Assembly (NCBI GenBank): GCA_965116435.1 | Contig: OZ220686.1 | Span: forward strand, 434,001-498,000 | Source: VXPQ01 sp965116435 | Lineage (GTDB): Bacteria; Bacteroidota; Rhodothermia; Rhodothermales; VXPQ01 | DNA: 64,000 nucleotides | Reading direction: 5' to 3' | Part shown: piece by piece, positions 26,765-35,112 of the stretch | Numbering within the stretch: the stretch's first letter is position 1 | How the letters are laid out: every line of letters starts with the position of its first letter | The notes under the pieces: model-generated | Told to the model about the DNA's origin: nothing | The model's input: only the letters and a program-made list of their open reading frames with translations | The model's database searches: none | Translations under genes and position numbers: made by a program

Positions 26765-29592
26765 TGGTCTCCTGTGTTCATGTGTACTTCGATCGGCACC
26801 TCAAGCGGAAGCGCCAGTTCCATTTCCTCGTGCACGATCATTTGCACCGTATCGATTTCTTCCGGCGGCATTTCGAGGACGAGTTCGTCGTGCACTTGCA
26901 TCAACATGCGGGCCGAGAGGCCATCCTCTTTCAGTCGGCGATCTATCCGAAGCATGGCGATTTTGATCATGTCGGCCTGCGTTCCCTGGATGGGCATGTT
27001 GCGGGCGACGCGCTCGGAAAACGCCCGCTGGGCCGGGTTGCGGGAATGGATATTCGGCACGAAACGCCGCCGCCCGAGAATCGTTCGCACGTATCCCTTT
27101 TCCTGGGCTTCTTCCACCACCCGGTGGATCAGGGTGGTTACCGCCGGATACGTTTTCAGGTAGGTATCGATCAATTCCTGGGCCTCTGTAACCTGGCATC
27201 GCAACCGCTGGGCCAGCCCCCGCGCGCCGATCCCGTAGGGAATGCCGTAATTTACTTCCTTGGCTTTGCGGCGTTGATGCTCGTTCACTTCTTCGGGCGG
27301 GATGTTATAGATCTTCGCCGCGACGGAGCGGTGTATGTCTTCTTTGCGCCGAAACGCCTCGGCGAGCGCCTGGTCTCCGCTCATGGAGGCCAGAATGCGG
27401 AGTTCGATTTGCACGTAGTCGGACGAAAGCAATTTCCATCCTTTTTTGGCGACGAACGCCTTGCGAATTTCCCGTCCCTTGTCTGTCCGGATGGGAATGT
27501 TTTGCAGGTTGGGACCCGCCGAGGATAACCTTCCCGTCGCCGCCACCGTCTGGTTATAGTTCGTGTGAATACGCCCGGTGTCGGGGTGAATCAACTTGCC
27601 GAGGCTGTCCGCATAGGTGCTTTTCAGCTTGGAAAACTTGCGCCATTCGAGTACGAGGGCCGGAAGAGGGTGGCTGCCCACCAGCCCTTCCAGCACTTCT
27701 TCTCTTGTGGAAGGGGCGCCCTTCGCCGTTTTGCGCTTGATCGGCAAGCCCAGTTTCCCGAACAGAATGCCGCCGAGCTGTTGCGGAGAGGCGATCTTGA
27801 ACCTTTCTTCGGCCACCTCATAGATTTGCTCCTCAAGATGGCGGAGGCGTTCCCCGATTTCCCGGGAAAGCGTGGCCAGCATATCCGGATCGACCCGGAC
27901 GCCGGTCATTTCCATGTCCGCCAGCACGCGCAGGAGCGGGAATTCGATCTGCTCCGCAAGCGTCAGCAACCCCTCCTTCCGGAGATGTTCTGCGAAGATA
28001 TCCGCCAGCCGCAAGGCGACGTCGGCGTCTTCGCAGGCGTACGGACAGGTTTCTTCGGGGGCCACGTCCTGCAAGGACCGCTGGTTTTTCCCCGTCCCGA
28101 TGAGGTCTTCGATCGGAATGGTCTTGTAGTCCAGAAACTTCAGCGCCAGCGAATCGAGGCCGTGCGCTTCTTCGGGCGACAACAGGTAATGCGCCACCAT
28201 CGTATCGAAAAAAGGCCCTTCCACGCGCAGGCCCTGCCGCTCCAGCACGACAATGTCGTATTTCACGTTCTGGCCAATCTTGCGCGCGTTTCCCCGCAGG
28301 ATGGGGGCAAGCAGGGCCAACGCATCCGCTATGGACGTTCCGTCCGGCAACGGCATGGGGATGTAGCAGGCTTCGCCCGGCGTTTGGGCAAAGGAAATGC
28401 CTACGAGCGACGCCCACATCGGATCGACCGACGTGGTTTCCGTGTCGAAGGCAAACCGCTCCGCCTTGCCGAGAGCGTCCGCTACGGCGCGCAGGCTTTC
28501 CCGGTTGGCGATGAGCCGATAGGTCGTTTTTTCCGGGTCGTACGCGGTCAGGCTGGAGGCCGGGGCGGGTTGTTCGGAAAAGAGCGTGGGAGCGGCGGGA
28601 GCTTCTTGCGTCTCCGCGCCGTTCTCCGCGCCGGATGGCGCAGGAGATTGCTCAGAGGATTCGCCGAATTGCGCAAAGTCTCCAGACTTCACCTTGCGGT
28701 AGAGCCGGTTGAACTGAAGTTCGTTGAAGAGAGCCAGCAATGCTTCGCGGTTGGGCGTGGCGCGCACGAGTTGCGCGGGCGTTACATCCAGCGGGACATC
28801 CGTTTTGATGGTCACCAGCTGCTTGCTGAGCAAGGCGTCGTCCCTGTTGTTAAGCAACCCTTCGCGCGCGCGTTTGCCCTTCACCTCTGCCGCGTTGTCC
28901 AGCAGGTCCTCAAGCGAGCCGTACTGCTGGATCAGCTTCATCGCTGTTTTTTCGCCGATGCCCTGCACGCCCGGCACATTGTCGCTTGCGTCGCCCATAA
29001 GCGCCAGCAAATCGATGAACTGGATCGGCGGAACGCCAAATTTTTCCCGAAACGTATGTTCGGTGACCGAATCGAATCCTTCGCCGCGACGGGACGGGCG
29101 AAAAATGGAGATATGCTCGCCGAGCAACTGCTGAAAATCCTTGTCGGGGGACACAATCACCGCCCTGGAGCCTGCTTCGGCGGCTTGCCGCGCCAGGGTG
29201 CCGATGACATCGTCGGCTTCCACCCCGCCCTCTTCTATGATCGTCACCCCCGCGGCGGCCACAATTTCCTTGATGCGTGGAAGCCCGGTGGCCAGGTCCT
29301 CCGGCATCGGGCTGCGGTTTGCCTTGTATTCGTCGAATAAGTCATCCCGAAACGTGCCTGCCCCGGGGCCCGTCACATCGAAAACCACGGCGATATTCGT
29401 AATGCCGTGATCTTCGATCAGCTTGACCAGCGTGGTGGTGAACCCATAGGCCGCGGAGGTATTTTCGCCCTGCGCATTGATCAGAGGGCGCCCGATAAAC
29501 GCAAAATAAGCACGGTAGGCCAGCGCCATCGCGTCCAGCAAATACAGGGGGGCGGTAGGCTCCGTCGCGTTCGGTTCGTTTTTTCGGGTCAT
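26746..29592 (-). CDS. polA: DNA polymerase I
   Basis: Predicted 948-residue family A polymerase for Okazaki-fragment and repair synthesis. N-terminal 5'-3' exonuclease (LYLLDAMALAYRAYFAF, VEADDVIGTLA, LMGDASDNVPGVQGIGEKTA); 3'-5' exonuclease with its DxE pair intact (FAFDTETTS near residue 381), so proofreading is likely retained; polymerase motif A (SSDYVQIELRILASMSGD) near 724 and motif C (VHDELVLEMP) near 899. The start at 29592 gives MTRKNEPN directly before the first domain; an upstream extension is open but non-homologous and includes a repeat copy. A linker of about 60 residues rich in Pro/Ala/Ser joins the 5' nuclease to the rest. Confidence 0.97.
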   Translation of the reverse strand: MTRKNEPNATEPTAPLYLLDAMALAYRAYFAFIGRPLINAQGENTSAAYGFTTTLVKLIEDHGITNIAVVFDVTGPGAGTFRDDLFDEYKANRSPMPEDLATGLPRIKEIVAAAGVTIIEEGGVEADDVIGTLARQAAEAGSRAVIVSPDKDFQQLLGEHISIFRPSRRGEGFDSVTEHTFREKFGVPPIQFIDLLALMGDASDNVPGVQGIGEKTAMKLIQQYGSLEDLLDNAAEVKGKRAREGLLNNRDDALLSKQLVTIKTDVPLDVTPAQLVRATPNREALLALFNELQFNRLYRKVKSGDFAQFGESSEQSPAPSGAENGAETQEAPAAPTLFSEQPAPASSLTAYDPEKTTYRLIANRESLRAVADALGKAERFAFDTETTSVDPMWASLVGISFAQTPGEACYIPMPLPDGTSIADALALLAPILRGNARKIGQNVKYDIVVLERQGLRVEGPFFDTMVAHYLLSPEEAHGLDSLALKFLDYKTIPIEDLIGTGKNQRSLQDVAPEETCPYACEDADVALRLADIFAEHLRKEGLLTLAEQIEFPLLRVLADMEMTGVRVDPDMLATLSREIGERLRHLEEQIYEVAEERFKIASPQQLGGILFGKLGLPIKRKTAKGAPSTREEVLEGLVGSHPLPALVLEWRKFSKLKSTYADSLGKLIHPDTGRIHTNYNQTVAATGRLSSAGPNLQNIPIRTDKGREIRKAFVAKKGWKLLSSDYVQIELRILASMSGDQALAEAFRRKEDIHRSVAAKIYNIPPEEVNEHQRRKAKEVNYGIPYGIGARGLAQRLRCQVTEAQELIDTYLKTYPAVTTLIHRVVEEAQEKGYVRTILGRRRFVPNIHSRNPAQRAFSERVARNMPIQGTQADMIKIAMLRIDRRLKEDGLSARMLMQVHDELVLEMPPEEIDTVQMIVHEEMELALPLEVPIEVHMNTGDHWLDAH

Positions 29593-29606
29593 GTCAAACT
29601 TCCTTG

Positions 29607-29659
29607 GGATGCTCTTAGGGATGCTCTGATTAAATCCGCAAAGATCAGAGGCATTGAGG
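29607..29659 (-). repeat. Half-element: right-end hairpin in the polA/rmlB spacer
   Basis: Bases 29619-29659 match the right end of the long repeat in reverse orientation (GGATGCTCTGATTAAATCC then GCAAAGATCAGAGGC). They are preceded by a second partial GGATGCTCT at 29607. The CTCTGAT/ATCAGAG hairpin is intact. It begins 15 bases from the polA start codon, inside the divergent promoter region. Confidence 0.8.
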
Positions 29660-29752
29660 CGTACGTCTGGTCGGCGAAACCGCGCCGAACGCATACTGTA
29701 TAAAGCCCAGCGAGGCATTTCGTTCTTTGCCCATGCATTCCCTGTGCCTTTC

Positions 29753-30856
29753 GTGGATTCGCGCACCCTTCGTACACATCGCCATCATGTCCCGCGCTCC
29801 GTACTGGTTACCGGAGGCGCGGGCTTCATCGGCTCCAATTTTTTGCTCAGAATGGCGCCGCGGTACCCCGAGGTGCGGTTTGTGAATCTGGATTCCCTGA
29901 CGTACGCCGGGAACCCCATGAACCTGGCGCCGATCGAACGGGCGGAGAATTATTTTTTCGTGCACGGCGATATTACGGACCGGGAAACGGTGCGCGCGTT
30001 GTTCCGGGAGCATGCGTTTTCTACCGTCGTGCATTTTGCCGCAGAGAGTCATGTGGATCGCTCCGTGCAAGCGCCGTTGTCCTTTGTGCATACGAATGTG
30101 GTGGGTACGGCCATCCTGCTTGAAGAAGCCCGCGCCGCCTGGAACGCCGACGATTTTGGCGACGGGACGTATCGTTTTCATCACGTATCGACCGATGAAG
30201 TATACGGAAGCCTTGGGGACGAAGGCTTCTTTTCTGAAACGACGGCGTACGACCCCCGGTCGCCCTATTCGGCTTCGAAAGCGTCTGCGGACCATTTCGT
30301 GCGCGCCTGGGCGCACACCTATGGCTTGCCCGCGGTGATTTCGAACTGCTCCAATAACTACGGTCCCCGGCAATTTCCCGAAAAACTGATCCCGCTCGTT
30401 ATTGTCCGGGCCATGCAGGAACAGGAGATTCCAATCTACGGCACGGGAGAAAATGTGCGCGACTGGCTTTTCGTGGAGGATCATTGCGAAGCGCTTGAGG
30501 CCATTCTGCTGTCGGGCGCCAATGGGGAAACCTACGGCGTAGGCGGCGAGGAATGCCGGACGAACCTTGAGATGGCCTATTGCGTGCTGGATTGCGTCGA
30601 TCGGGCGCTTGGACGACCCGAAGGCGCTTCCCGGCGGCTCGTTTCGTTCGTGGCGGACCGCCCCGGCCACGACTATCGCTACGCCATGGATATCGCCAAC
30701 GTGCGCCGCAAACTCGGCTGGCGGCCCCGCCACGATCTGTCGCAGGGGATTGCGGCGACCGTAGCCTGGTACCTGAAGCATGAAACCTGGCTGGAGCGGA
30801 CGCTCGACGAATCCTGGCGGCAGTGGTGCCGCGAGCACTATGCCGCCCAGGCCTGA
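29753..30856 (+). CDS. rmlB: dTDP-glucose 4,6-dehydratase
   Basis: Predicted ~367-residue SDR-type enzyme converting dTDP-glucose to dTDP-4-keto-6-deoxyglucose for surface polysaccharide synthesis. NAD site VLVTGGAGFIGSN, substrate motifs AAESHVDRSV and STDEVYGSLG, catalytic YSASKA, and NCSNNYGPRQFPEKLIP. No ATG lies in frame near the expected start: the frame offers GTG at 29753 or 29744, or a TTG at 29654 next to the repeat. I chose the GTG at 29753, about 14 codons before SVLVTGG. The nearby ATG at 29788 is in another frame. It heads a three-gene dTDP-sugar cluster. Confidence 0.9.
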   Translation: MDSRTLRTHRHHVPRSVLVTGGAGFIGSNFLLRMAPRYPEVRFVNLDSLTYAGNPMNLAPIERAENYFFVHGDITDRETVRALFREHAFSTVVHFAAESHVDRSVQAPLSFVHTNVVGTAILLEEARAAWNADDFGDGTYRFHHVSTDEVYGSLGDEGFFSETTAYDPRSPYSASKASADHFVRAWAHTYGLPAVISNCSNNYGPRQFPEKLIPLVIVRAMQEQEIPIYGTGENVRDWLFVEDHCEALEAILLSGANGETYGVGGEECRTNLEMAYCVLDCVDRALGRPEGASRRLVSFVADRPGHDYRYAMDIANVRRKLGWRPRHDLSQGIAATVAWYLKHETWLERTLDESWRQWCREHYAAQA

Positions 30857-30929
30857 TCGCGCCGGCGCCCCCCGCACCGGCCTGCATAGCATAGCATCCG
30901 TACATCCGTATATCCGCAGAGAAAAACAC

Positions 30930-31709
30930 ATGCTCGCACACCAACCCCTTAAAGGCGTTTTGCTGGCAGGCGGGCAGGGAAGCCGCTTGTACCCGCTCAC
31001 GCGGATCACCAACAAGCACTTGCTTCCGGTCGGTCGGTATCCGATGATCTTCCACCCGCTGGTCCGGATGCGCCGGGCAGGCATTCGGGAGGTGGCCGTG
31101 GTGACCAGTCCCGGGCATATGGGCGATGTGGTGAATCTCCTTGGGAGCGGACGCGACATGGGCCTGGACCTGACGTTTCGCGTACAGGACGAGCCGGGCG
31201 GCATTGCCCAGGCGCTTTCGCTGTGCGCTTCGTTTGCGGCGGGGCAGCCCCTGCTGGTCATTCTGGGGGACAATATTCTCGGCGAGGATATCGGGGACCA
31301 GGTGGTTGCGTTTCGGAAGCAACTGGCGGCGGACGGCGCGGGCGCCCGCGTGTTGCTCAAGGAAGTGCCCGACCCTGAACGCTACGGCGTGCCGCGTCTG
31401 GACGGCGACCGGATTGTGGAGATTATCGAGAAGCCTTCCGACCCTCCCGGCAATTATTGCGTGACGGGCCTGTATTTTTACGATGCGGGCGTCTTTGACG
31501 TGATCGCCGGCTTGGCGCCCAGCGCCCGCGGAGAATACGAAATCAGCGACGTGAGCAATGCGTACATTCGGTCCGGGCGCCTTTCGTGGGGCGTGCTGAA
31601 CCATTGGTGGGGAGACGCCGGCACCCTCGAGGGGTGGCATGAAGCGAACGAACTGGCCCGCGATCTGGTGTACGAGGAACTTGCCCTTAACCCCCTGAAT
31701 GCTCCGTGA
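30930..31709 (+). CDS. Glucose-1-phosphate thymidylyltransferase-type nucleotidyltransferase
   Basis: Predicted 259-residue sugar nucleotidyltransferase, RmlA-like. Signature GVLLAGGQGSRLYPLTRITNKHLLPVG, then QDEPGGIAQAL, LVILGDNI and GLYFYDAGVFDVI. It is shorter than canonical RmlA (about 290 residues), similar to short-form members. It activates glucose-1-phosphate with dTTP, upstream of RmlB. The ATG at 30930 directly precedes the fold. It overlaps the next gene by 4 bases. Confidence 0.88.
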   Translation: MLAHQPLKGVLLAGGQGSRLYPLTRITNKHLLPVGRYPMIFHPLVRMRRAGIREVAVVTSPGHMGDVVNLLGSGRDMGLDLTFRVQDEPGGIAQALSLCASFAAGQPLLVILGDNILGEDIGDQVVAFRKQLAADGAGARVLLKEVPDPERYGVPRLDGDRIVEIIEKPSDPPGNYCVTGLYFYDAGVFDVIAGLAPSARGEYEISDVSNAYIRSGRLSWGVLNHWWGDAGTLEGWHEANELARDLVYEELALNPLNAP

Positions 31710-32194
31710 GTATAGCCTTGCCTGCCTGGAAAGAAGGCGCAATACGCGGATGCGAGATTCGTCCGCTCCGGTTTTTCAAGGATGCGCGCGGTTCGCTGGC
31801 CGAATTTTTCCGCCACGACGAATGGCCGGAGGCCGTGCATCCTCGCATGGGATACATGTCCCTGACCCATCCCGGCGTGGCGCGGGGGCCGCATGAACAC
31901 CGGGCGCAAACGGACCTGTTCGTGTTTTTCAACGGAGTGTTTCGGCTGTATTTGTGGGATACGCGGCCCGACTCCCCTTCGTTCGGATGTCGTTTGCGGG
32001 AAGAGTTCGGGGCGGCGCGTCCGGCGACGGCGCTGGTTCCGCCGGGCGTCGTACATGCCTATCGCAATACGGGCCCGGAGGACGCCTGGATTGTGAATTG
32101 TCCGAACCGGCTCTATGCTGGGGCAGGCAAACACGAGCCGGTGGACGAAATCCGCCATGAAAACCGCCATGATTCGCTGTTCGTACTGGATTAA
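31706..32194 (+). CDS. RmlC-like cupin, dTDP-4-dehydrorhamnose 3,5-epimerase family
   Basis: Predicted 162-residue cupin. The motif GYMSLTHPGVARGPHEHR matches the RmlC region with its catalytic histidine; VPPGVVHAYRN and NCPNRLY are also family-like. The start is GTG at 31706, overlapping the end of the thymidylyltransferase gene. With RmlB and RmlA this makes three of the four dTDP-rhamnose steps; no rmlD follows, so the end product could be another 6-deoxy sugar or rmlD could be elsewhere. Confidence 0.8.
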   Translation: MSIALPAWKEGAIRGCEIRPLRFFKDARGSLAEFFRHDEWPEAVHPRMGYMSLTHPGVARGPHEHRAQTDLFVFFNGVFRLYLWDTRPDSPSFGCRLREEFGAARPATALVPPGVVHAYRNTGPEDAWIVNCPNRLYAGAGKHEPVDEIRHENRHDSLFVLD

Positions 32195-32323
32195 ACCCGG
32201 CGCGTACCCGAGGAAAGACCCGGACTTTTTCGCATTTCAGGCGAATTGCGTACATTTTGGGCACATACGTTTCTGCTCGCCATACCACCACAAGAAGGCT
32301 TTGTAACCTGTTCGAATCGTTTT

Positions 32324-33388
32324 ATGAAGGAGATTCACCTTTCGCTAACGCCGGCGAGTAGGCTGGACGTCATCGACGTACGACATCGCATTCGGGAACA
32401 GTACGGGGATGTGCTGGCCCCCTACGAGCGAGCGCTCTATTGCTCCCATCACACGACAGGGGGCTATATCGATCAGGGCCTGGCCCAACGGTTGAATCAC
32501 AGCCTGGACTCCATCCACACCCTGTTGCGCGCGTTTCAGCGGCTTTTTCCGCCCGGCAAAAGTTATCAGCACGACAACATGGCGTTGCGTACGGAATTGA
32601 CGCCGGCGCAACGCGAGGACGAACCGCCCAATGCCGATTCGCACCTCAGTTTTATTAGCGCCGGGCTGGAAAGCTGCGTGGCGTATCGCAACGAGGGGAA
32701 CCAGCCGATTTATTTTATAGACCTGGACGGCGTCAACCACAAAGACCAGGCGCGCAGCCGGCGCTCCACCATCGTTGGATTCAACAAGGAGCGTTTGGTG
32801 GATCGGTTCAGCGTCGAGGCGCCGGTGGGCGACGGGCACATTGCGTCGGTCGATCTGACGTGCAACGAGCTGGGGCTGTTCGAACAAGCCAGGGACCTTG
32901 TTCGGCGGCACGGGATCAAGAGCGGGTGGATCGAATTCGCGTTGGATCCAAAGCAACTTGGAGCCGGGCTGACGGTCAACGAGTACGAAACGCTCTTGAT
33001 GGAGCACGACCTTGCGTCGGTATTGAAGAACCCGCTGGAGTACGCCCTTACGGGCGGACGGTATCTGTTCCGCAACCCCCTGGCCCTCCCCGGAAAGAGC
33101 TGGCAATACGTCAAGTATGATTTTATTCGGATGGTCAACAGCGTGGTGAACGCCCCAAAATTCGGCAAATTATTGCCGGACCGGGCCGTGCGGCGCTTGT
33201 TTACAACGCCCGCGTCGCATTTTCTGGGCATGAAACGGGCGGTTCGTTTCCTGGTGCTGCCGGGCGGACAATCGGACGAATGCGGATCCATCGTGCAGGG
33301 CACCTACCAAAGCCCCATCCTCGTGCAGTGGAAAAAGGTGAGGTCGGGCCACCGCCGCGTGATCGCTACACTTCGGGAGTGCCTCTGA
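32324..33388 (+). CDS. YjbQ/UPF0047-fold protein split by a ~200-residue insertion
   Basis: Predicted 354-residue protein. The first ~115 residues look like YjbQ: the HHTT motif (residues ~41-44), a YQHDN segment and NADSHL near 102. The last ~30 residues match the terminal strands of the same fold (QGTYQSPILVQW, then GHRRVIATLREC; E. coli YjbQ ends GTWQ...RRLVATL). Between them lies about 200 residues not found in ordinary ~140-residue YjbQ, including YFIDLDGVNHKDQARSRRS and NEYETLLMEHD. YjbQ has been reported to have thiamine-phosphate synthase activity when overexpressed; its role is unsettled. The start ATG at 32324 follows an AT-rich leader. It stands alone between the rml cluster and a low-GC gene. 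Confidence 0.7.
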   Translation: MKEIHLSLTPASRLDVIDVRHRIREQYGDVLAPYERALYCSHHTTGGYIDQGLAQRLNHSLDSIHTLLRAFQRLFPPGKSYQHDNMALRTELTPAQREDEPPNADSHLSFISAGLESCVAYRNEGNQPIYFIDLDGVNHKDQARSRRSTIVGFNKERLVDRFSVEAPVGDGHIASVDLTCNELGLFEQARDLVRRHGIKSGWIEFALDPKQLGAGLTVNEYETLLMEHDLASVLKNPLEYALTGGRYLFRNPLALPGKSWQYVKYDFIRMVNSVVNAPKFGKLLPDRAVRRLFTTPASHFLGMKRAVRFLVLPGGQSDECGSIVQGTYQSPILVQWKKVRSGHRRVIATLRECL

Positions 33389-33470
33389 GGCGGCGGACGC
33401 AGCCTTCTGCGCGGGGGAGCGCGGCTCCTATAGTCGCAATGCTCGTTAACCTTTTTTCGCTTTCTGGATC

Positions 33471-34295
33471 ATGACCTCCCCGATTCGCTACTCATTCTTT
33501 CTGACGATCTCTTTGATCGTCTTTTCTATCCTTGCGCTTTCTTCGATGGCGCAAGATTACAAAGTTGGTTCGCCTTCGGCCTCTGCGCTTGCCGCCGAGT
33601 TTCACAGCGGCGATCCTTTTCGTATTTCACAGGCTATTGATCGTCTTCCATATTACGAAGACGTTTATGAGGATAGTTCGATTTTTGTCGACGTAGATCC
33701 TTATGTTGCGAAAGGAATTATTTCTGCGCTTGATAATCAGTTGGATATGTATTTATATGGAGATTTGGAGTACAATGAAGAACATTTTTTTGAATCCGTG
33801 ATTACGCCTCTTGCAACATATCTTACGCGCATCAATGACCGTGACGCTATACCCATTCTTCTTCGCGCATCTGAAATTAGTAGTGTTTCTCATATAGCTC
33901 TTGCTGAATTTGGGCCTGATATAGTTCCTATTATTATTGATTATATGCATTCTGACGAACGCACTCTGGATCAGATTACAGGTGCTTTTTATCCTCTTAC
34001 TAATATTCTTCATTTATGGCGACCCTTAGACGCTGAAACGCATGGTATGCTGAGACAACTGGCAATCGATTATATACAGGGATATGTACCCGAACATCTT
34101 ATCGATCATCCTCGATCTAATACATTTAAATCAGATGGCGCTTTTCTTGCTTCCGTGCTCGGGGATGCTGATCTCAAACCTATGGTTGAAGCCTTATCTT
34201 CTGAGTTTCCTATGTTTATTGAACTTTATCTCGAGCAATGGTACGATCCTTCTATTGAGTCCGTTGATTCGGATCAAATAGACGAAAACGACTGA
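33471..34295 (+). CDS. Secreted hypothetical protein, low GC
   Basis: Predicted 274-residue exported protein with a clear signal peptide (FFLTISLIVFSILALSSMAQ). The mature part is acidic and alpha-helical (ATYLTRINDRDAIPILLRAS, LAEFGPDIVPIIIDYMHSDE), suggesting HEAT-like repeats, and ends in an acidic tail. I recognise no family. The base composition is clearly AT-richer than the neighbours (frequent TAT, ATT, CTT codons), suggesting recent acquisition. Its stop codon lies inside a decayed copy of the dispersed repeat. Function unknown. Confidence 0.7.
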   Translation: MTSPIRYSFFLTISLIVFSILALSSMAQDYKVGSPSASALAAEFHSGDPFRISQAIDRLPYYEDVYEDSSIFVDVDPYVAKGIISALDNQLDMYLYGDLEYNEEHFFESVITPLATYLTRINDRDAIPILLRASEISSVSHIALAEFGPDIVPIIIDYMHSDERTLDQITGAFYPLTNILHLWRPLDAETHGMLRQLAIDYIQGYVPEHLIDHPRSNTFKSDGAFLASVLGDADLKPMVEALSSEFPMFIELYLEQWYDPSIESVDSDQIDEND

Positions 34296-34331
34296 TCTCC
34301 GCGCCCTCTTGCGGATTTGATCAGCGCCTCC
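34292..34331. repeat. Decayed repeat hairpin at gene end
   Basis: CTGATCTCCGC at the left pairs imperfectly with GCGGATTTGATCAG at the right, followed by CGCCTCC instead of CGCATCC. This looks like a degenerate short form of the dispersed repeat. It overlaps the stop codon of the low-GC gene and ends just before the SDR gene's stop on the other strand, so it lies between two convergent genes. Confidence 0.5.
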
Positions 34332-34332
34332 T

Positions 34333-35109
34333 TTAGATAAGGGACCGGGACTGTCCCCCGTCTACGTTCAGGCAGGCGCCGGTTACGAGGCTTGCCCGCG
34401 CCGAGACAAGAAAGGCGGCTACATCTGCGACCTCCTCTGCCTTGCCAAAGCGCCCGACCGGAAGATGTTGCGCGACGAACGCTTTCATCTGTTCCGGTTG
34501 TTCCCGGACGCGCCGGTCCCAGCTGCCGCCCGGAAACCGGATAGATCCCGGCGCGATGCTGTTCACGCGGACCCCGGCGGGAGCCAGTTCGATCGCCATG
34601 ATTTTCGCCGTGCTGATCAGCGCCGATTTCGTGGCGTTGTAGATAGAAAGCCCGGGGCCTCCGGCCTCGCGTCCGAAAATGGACGCCACAAACAGGATGG
34701 CGCCGCCCCCGGCCGCTTTCATATGCGGCGTAGCGGCGCGCGCCGAGCGGACATGGGCCCGCAAGTTCAGGTCCAGTACGCTTTCCCAGTCCTCGTCGGT
34801 CGTCTCCTCGAACAGTTTACGGCGATTGCCTCCCACATTGCTCACCAGAATATCCAGTTGGCCAAAATGCCCGACGGCCCGGTCCACGACGGTTTGCGGC
34901 GCCTGCTGTTCGGCGAGATCGGTTTGCAGGGCCAGTACGGACGCCCCCTCCCCTTCCAGTTCCGCCGCTGTTTCCGCAAGGCGTTCTCCGCCCCGGGCGC
35001 ACAGAACGAGGCGGCACCCTTCTGCGGCAAGACGTTTTGCAATATATTTCCCTATGCCTCGGCTCGATCCGGTTACGATGGCTACCTTGTTTTGCAGTTC
35101 GAGGTGCAT
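34333..35109 (-). CDS. SDR-family oxidoreductase
   Basis: Predicted 258-residue classical short-chain dehydrogenase. Cofactor motif VTGSSRGIGKYIA, NVGG in place of NNAG, catalytic S in VASIFG and YNATKSA, and the C-terminal VTGACLNVDGG. FabG-like in size, but no acyl-carrier or lipid genes are adjacent, so the substrate is unknown. It starts 3 bases after the gltX stop and is probably cotranscribed with it. Confidence 0.88.
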   Translation of the reverse strand: MHLELQNKVAIVTGSSRGIGKYIAKRLAAEGCRLVLCARGGERLAETAAELEGEGASVLALQTDLAEQQAPQTVVDRAVGHFGQLDILVSNVGGNRRKLFEETTDEDWESVLDLNLRAHVRSARAATPHMKAAGGGAILFVASIFGREAGGPGLSIYNATKSALISTAKIMAIELAPAGVRVNSIAPGSIRFPGGSWDRRVREQPEQMKAFVAQHLPVGRFGKAEEVADVAAFLVSARASLVTGACLNVDGGQSRSLI

Positions 35110-35112
35110 GAT

